NCBI RefSeq assembly: GCF_900143535.1
Contig: NZ_FRFA01000010.1
Span: forward strand, 61,675 to 125,674
Length of the DNA: 64,000 nt
Origin: Tateyamaria sp. Alg231-49
GTDB lineage: Bacteria; Pseudomonadota; Alphaproteobacteria; Rhodobacterales; Rhodobacteraceae
Direction of reading: 5' to 3'
The notes under the pieces were generated by a model. It did not search any database and was not told the DNA's origin. It saw only the letters and a list, made by a program, of their open reading frames with translations. A program made the position numbers and the translations under genes. The number at the start of each line of letters is the position of its first letter. Position 1 is the stretch's first letter. This document shows, in pieces, positions 33,739 to 41,541 of this stretch.

Positions 33739-33763
33739 CACGGTCTCGGACCCTTAGACCGTG
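33739..33763. terminator. Bidirectional terminator between the 65-aa gene and the LysR gene
   Basis: CACGGTCT (33739-33746) pairs with AGACCGTG (33756-33763). GTTTTTC follows on the plus strand and ATTTTCC on the minus strand. The stem overlaps the lysR stop codon. Confidence 0.75.
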
Positions 33764-34638
33764 GTTTTTCTAACTGCATCGACGAATCTTTTGACGGTGT
33801 CTGAATTTCCCGATTTGCGAAATGCAACGTATAGGTCAATGAGGTTTTCACATGGCTCAAATGGGACGAAGGAAACACCTAAGGGGGCGATATTCCGGAC
33901 CCAAGCAGGTGCCAATGCGATTCCGAGGCCCTGAGCTACAAACTGCAACATTGTGGACTTATCAATAATCTCACAGACAATGTTGGGCTGCGCGCCTATT
34001 CGGCGAAAGCCGCTCCATAATGCTTCGTGCAAGATTGGGCGTGCGTGTTTGGGGTAGCCCACGATCGGTTGGTCGACGATATCGGACGCCGATAGAGACA
34101 CAGAGCTTGAAAGAGGGTTTGTATCCGCAAGAACCACCAAAACCGGCTGCCGGTGAAGCAGTTCACTGGTGATGAAATCGTCTTGCTGCGGCGTTCTGAC
34201 AAAGGCCACATCGGTGCGATGGCCAATCAACTCTTGCGAATGTTGTTCAGAAGATGAGGTTTCCAGTACCTGCACGTGAACCTTCGGGTCCGTCCTGCGA
34301 AAAGCTAGCAGAGCTTTGGGCAGCAGCATCGAAATCGCCTCATCTACCCCGCTCACACGGATGTGGCGTAGGTCAGACTCGGCGGTGTGGCGAACATTTG
34401 AGACCGCCCTTTCGATATCGGCAAGTATCCTTTTGGCATCCTGGACGAACTCTGACCCAGCTTGGGTCAGGCTGACCTGCCGTGTCGTTCTGAAAAACAG
34501 TCGCGCACCAAGTTCATGTTCCAACGCAGAGACCCGTTCAGAAAGAGCCGATTGGCTTAGCCCCAAACGTTCGCCTGCTCGCCGGAAGTGAAGTTCTTCC
34601 GCCACGGCGACGAAGCATTCCAGCTGTCTGATATCCAA
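33754..34638 (-). CDS. LysR-type transcriptional regulator
   Basis: A 294-residue LTTR: an N-terminal helix-turn-helix (LECFVAVAEELHFRRAGERLGLSQSALSERVSALEHELG) and a periplasmic-binding-like effector domain with QFVAQGLGIALAPAW. The start is a TTG with AAGGGAA seven bases upstream; there is no ATG in the right place. It is the last gene of the leuCD-hydrolase operon and probably controls that operon and the divergent TRAP genes. The effector should be the transported acid or an intermediate. Confidence 0.92.
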   Translation of the reverse strand: MDIRQLECFVAVAEELHFRRAGERLGLSQSALSERVSALEHELGARLFFRTTRQVSLTQAGSEFVQDAKRILADIERAVSNVRHTAESDLRHIRVSGVDEAISMLLPKALLAFRRTDPKVHVQVLETSSSEQHSQELIGHRTDVAFVRTPQQDDFITSELLHRQPVLVVLADTNPLSSSVSLSASDIVDQPIVGYPKHARPILHEALWSGFRRIGAQPNIVCEIIDKSTMLQFVAQGLGIALAPAWVRNIAPLGVSFVPFEPCENLIDLYVAFRKSGNSDTVKRFVDAVRKTTV

Positions 34639-34657
34639 TCTGTGTTCCCTTATTGGT

Positions 34658-35272
34658 CTATTTGATGACGCTGACCCGCATCTGGCTTTTCAATCCCGCC
34701 TCATAGTCTCGGATCGCACCTGCATGTTCTAACGAGTCTAGCGTATCATCGCGACCTCGGATCAGCGCTGTTTGTGTCGCGGCGTCCATCTCGAATGGCG
34801 CGCGAATGTCACCAGCTGTGATCGTGCGGCCACTAAGGTCGATTGTTATCTCGGCACCGTTGCCTGCGGCCTGCAAAAGCAAGTCCCGCGTCTCCGGCGA
34901 GACAATCGGCAATGCCAAACCGTTTTTGCGGGCATTGTCGTAGAAAATACCGGCGAAACTTGTGCCGATGCAGGCATCAATCCCAAGTTGGCGCATACCC
35001 CAGACAGCATGTTCGCGACTGGACCCACAGCCGAAATTGTCGCCGACAACCAAAATATTGGCCTGCGTCCAAGGTGCTTTGTTCAAGATAAAGTCTGGGC
35101 GAGGACCCCCAGCATTGTCAAAGCGCAAATCGGCGAATGTGCCATCCGCCAATCCTTCGCGGGTGATCGTGATCAGAAACCGCTTGGGCATGATCACATC
35201 AGTATCGACATTGGCCAGCGGCAAAGGTGCTGCGATCCCTTTGATCATCTTTTTCATCTGTTGGTCTTTCAT
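34658..35272 (-). CDS. leuD: 3-isopropylmalate dehydratase small subunit-like protein
   Basis: A 204-residue LeuD-like swivelling domain. LANVDTDVIMPKRFL is the conserved N-terminal motif and GDNFGCGSSREHAVWG the substrate-binding one. The ATG overlaps the leuC stop. With LeuC it forms an aconitase-family dehydratase. In this island the pair is flanked by TRAP and dehalogenase-like genes, not leuA/leuB, so a substrate other than isopropylmalate (a methylmalate- or citramalate-like acid, for example) is plausible. Confidence 0.85.
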   Translation of the reverse strand: MKDQQMKKMIKGIAAPLPLANVDTDVIMPKRFLITITREGLADGTFADLRFDNAGGPRPDFILNKAPWTQANILVVGDNFGCGSSREHAVWGMRQLGIDACIGTSFAGIFYDNARKNGLALPIVSPETRDLLLQAAGNGAEITIDLSGRTITAGDIRAPFEMDAATQTALIRGRDDTLDSLEHAGAIRDYEAGLKSQMRVSVIK

Positions 35273-36648
35273 TTGAAATTTCGCACATCTGCCAGATGCC
35301 CCGCGACAGAAGCCGCCGCGACCATTGCAGGTGACATAAGGTGCGTGCGTGCGCCGCGACCCTGTCGGCCTTCGAAATTTCGGTTGGTGGATGATGCGAC
35401 GCGTTCACCATCCATGGCGATGTCGTCGTTCATTGCAAGGCACATGGAACAGCCCGCCTCGGGTCGCCATTCAAAACCTGCAGCCTCAAAGATCGCGCGC
35501 AGGCCTTCGGCTTCGGCTTTGATCCGTGTCATGGCAGAGCCGGGCACGACGATGGCTTCGACGCCCACCGCGACCTTCCTACCTTCGAGTATCTTGGCCG
35601 CCTCGCGCAGGTCTTCAATCCGGCTGTTGGTGCAAGAACCGATAAAGGCCGTGTCGATTGCGATCGACTGGGCTGACTGCCCCTCGGTTAGCCCCATGTA
35701 ATTCAACGACCGCGCCAAAGCGGCCTTGGCTTTCGGCGAGACATAGTCGGACGCGACCGGCACATGTGCAGTGATCGGCACCGATTGATCCGGGCTGGTG
35801 CCCCATGTGACCAGCGGTTCGATATCGCCCCCTGCTATTGCGACCTCATTGTCAAAGACGGCCTCGGGGTCGCTGTGCCAACTCTCCCCGTAGAACGCAA
35901 ACCGACCGCTATGAGAGTGGCCTTGCAATGCCGCTTCGGTGACCTCATCCGCTGCGATCAAAGCCGCACGCGCGCCTAACTCAACCGCCATATTGCAAAC
36001 GGTCATGCGTCCGGCCATGTCGAGGTGGCGAACGGCGGAACCTGCAAACTCCACCGCAAATCCATTGGCCCCGCCAGCGCCCACGACTTGCACGACTTTC
36101 ATGATGATGTCTTTCGCCGTCACGCCGGGTGCGGTTTCGCCGTCGATCAAAACACGCATCGTTTTCATACGTTTGTAGCGTAGCGTTTGGGTTGCCAGAA
36201 CATGTTCCACTTCCGAGGTGCCGATGCCAAACCCCAGCGCGCCGTATGCGCCATAGGTTGTCGTGTGGCTGTCACCGCAGGCAATTAACATGCCGGGTAT
36301 GACCAACCCCTGTTCGGGAACCACGACGTGTTCAATGCCCTGTCGCGGGTCGCCCAGACCATAAAAAGCGATGTCGTGCTTGGTGCAATTGGATTCCAGA
36401 TTGTCGATTAGGAGCTTGGAAGCCTTATCATGCGGTTCATTGCTGCGGGTTGCGTTCACATGATCGACCACGGCAAGATGCGCCTCGGTCCGCCAAACGT
36501 CCAAGCCCTTTGCGTCGAGCCCCGAGAAGGCTTGCGGGCTGGTGTATTCATTCATGATGTGGAAATCGACATAGATCAGCATGTCGCCATCTGGCAGATC
36601 GCACACCTTATGGGCGTCGACCAGTTTGTCATAAAGTGTCCGGCTCAT
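35269..36648 (-). CDS. leuC: 3-isopropylmalate dehydratase large subunit-like protein
   Basis: A 459-residue aconitase-family large subunit. The [4Fe-4S] cysteines are Cys339 (GSCTNSR), Cys400 and Cys403 (GCSMCLAMN). GDSHTTTYGAYGALGFGIGTSEVEHVLATQT and NRNFEGRQGRGARTHLMSP are conserved. It differs from housekeeping LeuC in the N-terminal third (CDLPDGDMLIYVDFHIMNEY). It needs the adjacent LeuD-like protein. The ATG overlaps the hydrolase stop (ATGA), so all three are coupled. Probable role: isomerisation or hydration of a branched hydroxy-acid brought in by the TRAP system. Confidence 0.85.
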   Translation of the reverse strand: MSRTLYDKLVDAHKVCDLPDGDMLIYVDFHIMNEYTSPQAFSGLDAKGLDVWRTEAHLAVVDHVNATRSNEPHDKASKLLIDNLESNCTKHDIAFYGLGDPRQGIEHVVVPEQGLVIPGMLIACGDSHTTTYGAYGALGFGIGTSEVEHVLATQTLRYKRMKTMRVLIDGETAPGVTAKDIIMKVVQVVGAGGANGFAVEFAGSAVRHLDMAGRMTVCNMAVELGARAALIAADEVTEAALQGHSHSGRFAFYGESWHSDPEAVFDNEVAIAGGDIEPLVTWGTSPDQSVPITAHVPVASDYVSPKAKAALARSLNYMGLTEGQSAQSIAIDTAFIGSCTNSRIEDLREAAKILEGRKVAVGVEAIVVPGSAMTRIKAEAEGLRAIFEAAGFEWRPEAGCSMCLAMNDDIAMDGERVASSTNRNFEGRQGRGARTHLMSPAMVAAASVAGHLADVRNFK

Positions 36649-37550
36649 GCGGTTGCCTTTGCGTGAATTGGGTTGCGGGCAAAGAAATCCGACATGCGCG
36701 CAGCTATGTCATCCGGGATTTCTTCGGCCATGTAATGTGTGGTGTCGAGCGCTTCGCCCTCAACCCTTTCAGCCCGCTGTCGCCATAGGGCAAGCGCGTC
36801 AAAGCACGTCTCAATCACGCCACGTTTCGCCCAAAGGGTCAAAACGGGCATGCGAAGTTTGCGGCCCTGATCCGCATCATCATGTGCGATGTCGATCGTG
36901 GCGGCGGCCCGATAGTCTTCACAGCTTGCATGAATAGCGTCGGGGTCTGCGAAGGCACTTAGGTATTCTGCCAAAGCTTCAGGTGAAAACGGATTATCGC
37001 CGCGTGCCTGATTGAAGCATTTCAGTTTCCAGAACCCTTCAGGATCTGCACCGATCATGCGTTCAGGTAGCGGGCTAGGCTGTGTCAGAAAGAACCAGTG
37101 CCAGTATGCCTGTGCGAATCCGGCGCTTGTCCCGGCATACATTTCACGGGTCGGAGCGATGTCGAGCAATGCCATGGCTGAGACGCGGTCAGGATGGTCC
37201 AGACCCAACCGATGCGCGACCCGCGCACCGCGATCATGGGCACCAACAAGAAACCGCTCGTGGCCCAAGCGCCGCATGACAGCGACGATGTCGTTCGCCA
37301 TAGCCCGCTTTGCATAAGGCGCGTGTGCTGCATCGGACGCTGGCTTGTCAGACCGACCGTAGCCGCGCAGATCAGGGCAAATAACCTGAAACGTACGGGC
37401 CAGAATGGGGGCCACACCGTGCCACATGGCGGACGTCTGCGGATACCCATGCAATAGAACAAGCGGCGGCGCACCGACAGGTCCTGCGCGGCGGAGGAAC
37501 AGGGTCGCACCATCGCCTACGATACGCTCTTCCACGAAGTCCTTGAACAT
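36645..37550 (-). CDS. Alpha/beta hydrolase, fluoroacetate/haloacetate dehalogenase-like
   Basis: A 301-residue alpha/beta hydrolase whose active-site residues all match fluoroacetate dehalogenase: nucleophile Asp106 with Arg107 and Arg110 (HDRGAR), Asp130 (LLDIAPT), His151-Trp152 (YWHWFF), Tyr213 (CEDYRAA) and the base His272 (DTTHYMAEE). In that enzyme the two arginines hold the carboxylate and His/Trp/Tyr hold the halide. The match suggests C-F or C-Cl hydrolysis of a 2-haloacid, though epoxide or ester hydrolases of the same fold cannot be excluded. It is the first gene of the minus-strand operon. Confidence 0.82.
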   Translation of the reverse strand: MFKDFVEERIVGDGATLFLRRAGPVGAPPLVLLHGYPQTSAMWHGVAPILARTFQVICPDLRGYGRSDKPASDAAHAPYAKRAMANDIVAVMRRLGHERFLVGAHDRGARVAHRLGLDHPDRVSAMALLDIAPTREMYAGTSAGFAQAYWHWFFLTQPSPLPERMIGADPEGFWKLKCFNQARGDNPFSPEALAEYLSAFADPDAIHASCEDYRAAATIDIAHDDADQGRKLRMPVLTLWAKRGVIETCFDALALWRQRAERVEGEALDTTHYMAEEIPDDIAARMSDFFARNPIHAKATA

Positions 37551-37591
37551 TTCGATCCCCCTGAGGACATGAATTTTTATCCACTATCTCA

Positions 37592-37613
37592 GATTAAATC
37601 AAAAGGTTTAATC
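37592..37613. promoter_or_regulatory. Candidate LysR binding site
   Basis: GATTAAA (37592-37598) and TTTAATC (37607-37613) form a perfect 7-bp inverted repeat with an 8-base spacer. It lies in the 171-base divergent gap between the hydrolase and dctP genes. The layout fits an LTTR site acting on both promoters, although the classical T-N11-A core is not exact. Confidence 0.45.
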
Positions 37614-37721
37614 GGCAAATCTGATCAGTAATGCCGACTAATCCTCATGTGAAACCTCGATAGTCTTTAACGACATTTGCAGCATCGCATGGTGCCGCGA
37701 ACCGGATCAGAGGAGGATACC

Positions 37722-38723
37722 ATGAAATTTCTGCTAACCACTGCACTATCCCTGACATTGGCGACAAGTGCTTCGTCAGCTTTCGCGGCTTGCGACGAAG
37801 GCGAGATCGTCATCAAGTTCAGCCACGTCACGAACACAGACAAGCACCCCAAGGGCATCGCGGCCACTTTGCTGGCCGAGCGCGTCAACACCGAGATGGA
37901 CGGAACAGCCTGTATGGAGGTTTTTCCGAACTCCACCCTTTATGATGACAACAAGGTGCTAGAGGCGCTACTGCAGGGTGACGTTCAACTCGCCGCACCG
38001 TCGCTGTCAAAGTTTGAAAAATTCACCAAGCAATTCCGTATTTTCGACCTGCCTTTCATGTTTGAAGACATCGAGGCTGTTGATGCGTTTCAAGCATCTG
38101 AGGCTGGGCAGGCACTGCTAGACAGCATGCAGAACCGAGGTCTTCAGGGTCTGACCTTCTGGCACAATGGCATGAAGCAAATGTCCGCCAATGTTCCTTT
38201 AATGTCACCAGCAGACGCTGACGGGCTCAAGTTCCGCGTGATGTCATCCGACGTTCTTGTCGCGCAGATGGAAGCGATCGGTGGCGCGCCGCAAAAGATG
38301 GCCTTCTCAGAGGTCTATGGCGCACTTCAACAAGGCGTTGTCGACGGCCAAGAGAACGTTTGGTCCAACATCTATGGCAAAAAGTTCTTCGAGGTTCAGG
38401 ATGGCATTACCGAAACCAACCACGGTGTTATCGACTATTTGGTCGTGACGAATGTCGATTGGCTTGAAGGCTTGGATGCCGATGTCCGTGACCAATTCTT
38501 GACGATCTTGGATGAAGTCACAGAGCTTCGAAACGCAGAGTCCTTTGCGGTGAACCAGGCCAATCGTCAGGCCATCATCGATGCCGGTGGCGAGGTGCGC
38601 ACCCTCACAGCAGAAGAACGTTTGGCGTGGGTCAATGCGATGAAACCGGTTTGGGAGCAATTCTCTGACGACGTCGGCCAAGACATGATCGACGCGGCAC
38701 AGTCGTTCAACGGCGGCACCTAA
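37722..38723 (+). CDS. dctP: TRAP transporter substrate-binding protein DctP
   Basis: A 333-residue DctP-type protein from the ATG at 37722 after a GAGGAG site. The signal peptide is residues 1-~22 (LLTTALSLTLATSASSAFA). Family motifs: IKFSHVTNTDKHPKGIAA and the carboxylate-binding Arg in GLKFRVMSSD. The protein binds an organic acid in the periplasm. It diverges from the hydrolase-leuCD-lysR operon, which probably metabolises what it brings in. Confidence 0.92.
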   Translation: MKFLLTTALSLTLATSASSAFAACDEGEIVIKFSHVTNTDKHPKGIAATLLAERVNTEMDGTACMEVFPNSTLYDDNKVLEALLQGDVQLAAPSLSKFEKFTKQFRIFDLPFMFEDIEAVDAFQASEAGQALLDSMQNRGLQGLTFWHNGMKQMSANVPLMSPADADGLKFRVMSSDVLVAQMEAIGGAPQKMAFSEVYGALQQGVVDGQENVWSNIYGKKFFEVQDGITETNHGVIDYLVVTNVDWLEGLDADVRDQFLTILDEVTELRNAESFAVNQANRQAIIDAGGEVRTLTAEERLAWVNAMKPVWEQFSDDVGQDMIDAAQSFNGGT

Positions 38724-38733
38724 ATCAGAAGTA

Positions 38734-38760
38734 GCCGAGGGCGGTTGATCTGCCCTCGGC
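38734..38760 (+). terminator. Intercistronic hairpin between dctP and dctQ
   Basis: A perfect 9-bp stem (GCCGAGGGC with GCCCTCGGC, 9-base loop) lies right after dctP and without a T-run. It likely protects the dctP message so that binding protein exceeds permease. Confidence 0.7.
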
Positions 38761-38779
38761 ACGCAAAGGGAGGTCCGAC

Positions 38780-39445
38780 ATGGATCACACGAGATCGTTC
38801 ATTGATCGGATAGAAGAGACCCTAATTGCGGGCATCCTTGGCGTGATGACATTAATCACATTCGCCAATGTCGTCATGCGATACGGCTTCAATCAGAATA
38901 TTCTTTGGGCGTTGGAGCTGACCGTCTTTTTGTTCGGTTGGCTCGTTCTACTCGGTGCATCCTATGCGGTCAAGAAAGGCGCGCATTTGGGCGTCGACAT
39001 CGTCATCAATGCACTGACACCAAAACCACGTCGCATGATGGGGCTGGCTGCGGTTGCCGTCTGTATCGCTTTTAGCTTTCTAATGTTGAAAGGCGCATGG
39101 GACTACTGGGCCAACTTCGCGAACCTTCCTGGCACCGATGGGCGCTGGTTCCCGCTTGGGTTTGAGGAGAGCTTCCGCGGCAAGGGATGGTACGAGGTCA
39201 ATGACATCCCGCATCCCGCTGTTTTGGGCTGGATGGAAACCGTGTTCAACGACGGCCAAAGCTACGAAAAAATCCCCCGCCTGCTGCCCTACGTTGTTCT
39301 GCCATTATCAATGGCGCTGTTACTTTTGCGCTTTGTCCAAGCTGGCTGGGCGCTTTGGTCTGGCAAAACCGACCGCGTTGTGGCCAGCCACGAGGTTGAA
39401 GACGAAATTCAAGAAATCCGCGAACAGAGGCAGGGAGAAAGCTAA
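38780..39445 (+). CDS. dctQ: TRAP transporter small permease DctQ
   Basis: A 221-residue DctQ with four membrane segments (GILGVMTLITFANVVMRYGFNQNILWALELTVFLFGWLVLLG contains the first two) and an unusually long loop between the third and fourth (LPGTDGRWFPLGFEESFRGKGW). GGGAGG precedes the ATG. It bridges DctP and DctM. The stop overlaps the dctM start (TAATG). Confidence 0.9.
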   Translation: MDHTRSFIDRIEETLIAGILGVMTLITFANVVMRYGFNQNILWALELTVFLFGWLVLLGASYAVKKGAHLGVDIVINALTPKPRRMMGLAAVAVCIAFSFLMLKGAWDYWANFANLPGTDGRWFPLGFEESFRGKGWYEVNDIPHPAVLGWMETVFNDGQSYEKIPRLLPYVVLPLSMALLLLRFVQAGWALWSGKTDRVVASHEVEDEIQEIREQRQGES

Positions 39446-40854
39446 TGGAAGTCGCACTTCTCTTTTCAATGGTCATCGGCCTCATGCTGATCGGTGTTCC
39501 GATTGCCATTTCGCTTGGCATGTCATCGGTTCTTTTTCTGTTGGTCTATTCAGACAGCTCACTGGCATCAGTGGCACAAACCCTATTCAGCGCGTTTGAG
39601 GGGCACTATACCCTGCTCGCTATCCCGTTCTTTATATTAGCGTCTTCCTTCATGACGACAGGCGGCGTTGCCCAACGGATCATTCGGTTCTCAATTGCCT
39701 GTGTCGGGCACCTGCCCGGTGGGCTGGCAATTGCTGGCGTTTTCGCCTGTATGCTGTTTGCGGCTCTTTCAGGATCTTCGCCTGCGACTGTTGTGGCAAT
39801 CGGAACCATCGTGATCGGAGGTATGCGACAGGTCGGGTATACCAAAGACTTTGCCGCAGGCGTCATCTGTACAGCAGGGACATTGGGTATCTTGATCCCA
39901 CCGTCCATCGTGATGGTGGTCTATGCTGCGTCGGTTGAGGTTTCAGTCGGTCGTATGTTTCTGGCTGGGGTCATCCCCGGATTGCTAGCCGGTTTCATGC
40001 TGATGACGACCATTTATGTCATCGCAAGAATTAAGAATTTGCCCAAGGGTGAGTGGCAGGGTTGGGGCGAAATCGTTGCCTCTGGCCGTGAGGCGGGCTG
40101 GGGACTTTTCCTGATCGTCATCATCCTTGGCGGCATCTACGGGGGCATTTTTACCCCAACCGAAGCGGCCGCAGTCGCCGCAGTCTATGCGTTCTTCATC
40201 GCGACGTTCGTCTACAAGGATATGGGGCCACTCGCAGATAGACAGCCACGTAGTCTTTCCGCTGCAGCGGTGAACGAAACCCCCGGCAGCATTCCGTTGC
40301 GGAGCCGCCCATGGGCCATCGTGACCGCGTTTTTCCATCCAGATACACAACGCACTTTGTTCGATGCCGGCAAGCTGACAGTCACGTTGCTGTTCGTGAT
40401 CGCAAACGCGCTTATCTTGAAGCACGTTCTAACAGACGAACAAATCCCACAACATATCGCCAATGCGATGCTTTCTGCGGGCTTCGGGCCGGTTATGTTC
40501 TTGATAGTCGTCAACATCATCCTGTTGATCGGCGGCCAGTTCATGGAACCGTCGGGACTGCTGGTGATCGTAGCGCCACTGGTGTTCCCAATCGCGATCG
40601 AGCTTGGCATTGATCCGATCCATCTCGGCATCATCATGGTCGTCAATATGGAGATCGGTATGATTACACCTCCGGTTGGACTGAACCTCTTTGTTACCTC
40701 CGGTGTCGCCGGTATGCCAATGATGAGCGTAGTGCGTGCGGCACTACCATTCCTCGCGGTGCTCTTTGTTTTCTTGATCCTGGTGACCTATGTGCCGTGG
40801 ATTTCGACCATACTGCCAAATACGTTCATGGGGCCAGAAATCATCACGAACTAG
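39445..40854 (+). CDS. dctM: TRAP transporter large permease DctM
   Basis: A 469-residue DctM with about 12 membrane segments. FAALSGSSPATVVAIGTI and GGIYGGIFTPTEAAAVAAVYAF are the diagnostic motifs, and the C-terminal half ends with MITPPVGLNLFVTSGVAGM. It carries the ion-coupled translocation pathway for the acid bound by DctP. A charged cytoplasmic insert (about residues 270-295) separates the two halves, longer than in minimal DctM proteins. Confidence 0.92.
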   Translation: MEVALLFSMVIGLMLIGVPIAISLGMSSVLFLLVYSDSSLASVAQTLFSAFEGHYTLLAIPFFILASSFMTTGGVAQRIIRFSIACVGHLPGGLAIAGVFACMLFAALSGSSPATVVAIGTIVIGGMRQVGYTKDFAAGVICTAGTLGILIPPSIVMVVYAASVEVSVGRMFLAGVIPGLLAGFMLMTTIYVIARIKNLPKGEWQGWGEIVASGREAGWGLFLIVIILGGIYGGIFTPTEAAAVAAVYAFFIATFVYKDMGPLADRQPRSLSAAAVNETPGSIPLRSRPWAIVTAFFHPDTQRTLFDAGKLTVTLLFVIANALILKHVLTDEQIPQHIANAMLSAGFGPVMFLIVVNIILLIGGQFMEPSGLLVIVAPLVFPIAIELGIDPIHLGIIMVVNMEIGMITPPVGLNLFVTSGVAGMPMMSVVRAALPFLAVLFVFLILVTYVPWISTILPNTFMGPEIITN

Positions 40855-40870
40855 ATGTAGCAATGCGAGC

Positions 40871-40910
40871 AAAAAACGGCGGTGTCAGTTTTGGCATCGC
40901 CGCTTTTCTT
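40871..40910 (+). terminator. Terminator after the TRAP operon
   Basis: CGGCGGTG (40877-40884) pairs with CATCGCCG (40895-40902, one G-U pair), preceded by AAAAAA and followed by CTTTTCTTCT. It ends the dctPQM transcript. Confidence 0.75.
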
Positions 40911-41128
40911 CTAACTTTTGCGAAACCGAACTTTCCGTCTTCGCCAAGCGAAGCAGCCATTCATACAAGTTGCAGCATTGGTCAATATGGGCTCGAACCG
41001 GACATGCGGCAGCGCAACGAAATAATTGATTTCGAAGAAGTTTCAATGTCGGCTTCAGGTGGTTCAGCATGAAAGGCTCCTCCTTTCCGGCGGTCTGAAA
41101 AAAAATTTATTCCCGAACATGGAGACGA

Positions 41129-41150
41129 GCCCGCGCTTTGGTGCGCGGGC
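41129..41150. other. GC-rich stem-loop
   Basis: GCCCGCGC (41129-41136) pairs perfectly with GCGCGGGC (41143-41150) around a 6-base loop. No T-run follows; possible transcript-end or single-strand structure. Confidence 0.5.
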
Positions 41151-41276
41151 AACAAATTCCAATCGACTGAACAGGGGCTCAACGGGCCTTTGGCCCGCTC
41201 ACCCCGATCCAGACATCATTCCTTTTGTTTGGTCCGCCCAACATCCCTGACCGTGGCGGTCAACCTTAGTCCATCC

Positions 41277-41351
41277 CCAAAATCAGCCACCTATTTCCCC
41301 TGTCTCGCGAGCGAGCCATTCCTCGCGGGGCAAATTGGCGTCTGATTTTGG
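41277..41351. other. Large imperfect hairpin in the ardC leader
   Basis: CCAAAATCAG (41277-41286) pairs perfectly with CTGATTTTGG (41342-41351). Inside it ATTT/AAAT, CCC/GGG and finally CGCGAG (41306-41311) with CTCGCG (41322-41327) continue the stem, leaving a 10-base tip. The whole 75 bases can fold into one long stem on either strand. Confidence 0.65.
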
Positions 41352-41432
41352 CGCAGACATTTTCTTCGCAAATGTGGCCGATTGACAGCCCCGTTCAGGG
41401 CCATGGGTCGGGCTTTGCCCTCTCCCACTCTG

Positions 41433-41494
41433 TTCCGCCGAATACATGCGTATTCGGTCAGATCAGGTGGCCGAGGCGCAGCCCATCGGCGGAA
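41433..41494. other. Nested hairpins just upstream of ardC
   Basis: An outer pair TTCCGCCGA (41433-41441) / TCGGCGGAA (41486-41494) encloses or competes with a perfect hairpin CCGAATAC (41438-41445) / GTATTCGG (41450-41457). They lie 48-109 bases before the ardC ATG. The alternative pairings could form an expression switch or a single-stranded promoter. Confidence 0.55.
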
Positions 41495-41541
41495 AGGGGC
41501 GCGAAGCCTATCCCGCGTCACTTTGATTGAGGAGGCCACAA

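Larger units (their letters stand above)
40855..41541. other. Gene-free 687-base region upstream of ardC
   Basis: The first part holds the TRAP terminator. Then come ~200 bases with no recognisable gene, a GC-rich hairpin (41129-41150), and from 41183 a series of strong inverted repeats leading into ardC. The small open frames here (for example 41026-41250) have no family features and no ribosome-binding sites. Confidence 0.6.

Noticed and set aside
33461..33757. A 98-codon plus-strand frame between the 65-aa gene and the LysR gene.
   Set aside because: It overlaps the stop of the previous gene and the bidirectional terminator, and shows no domain or ribosome-binding site.
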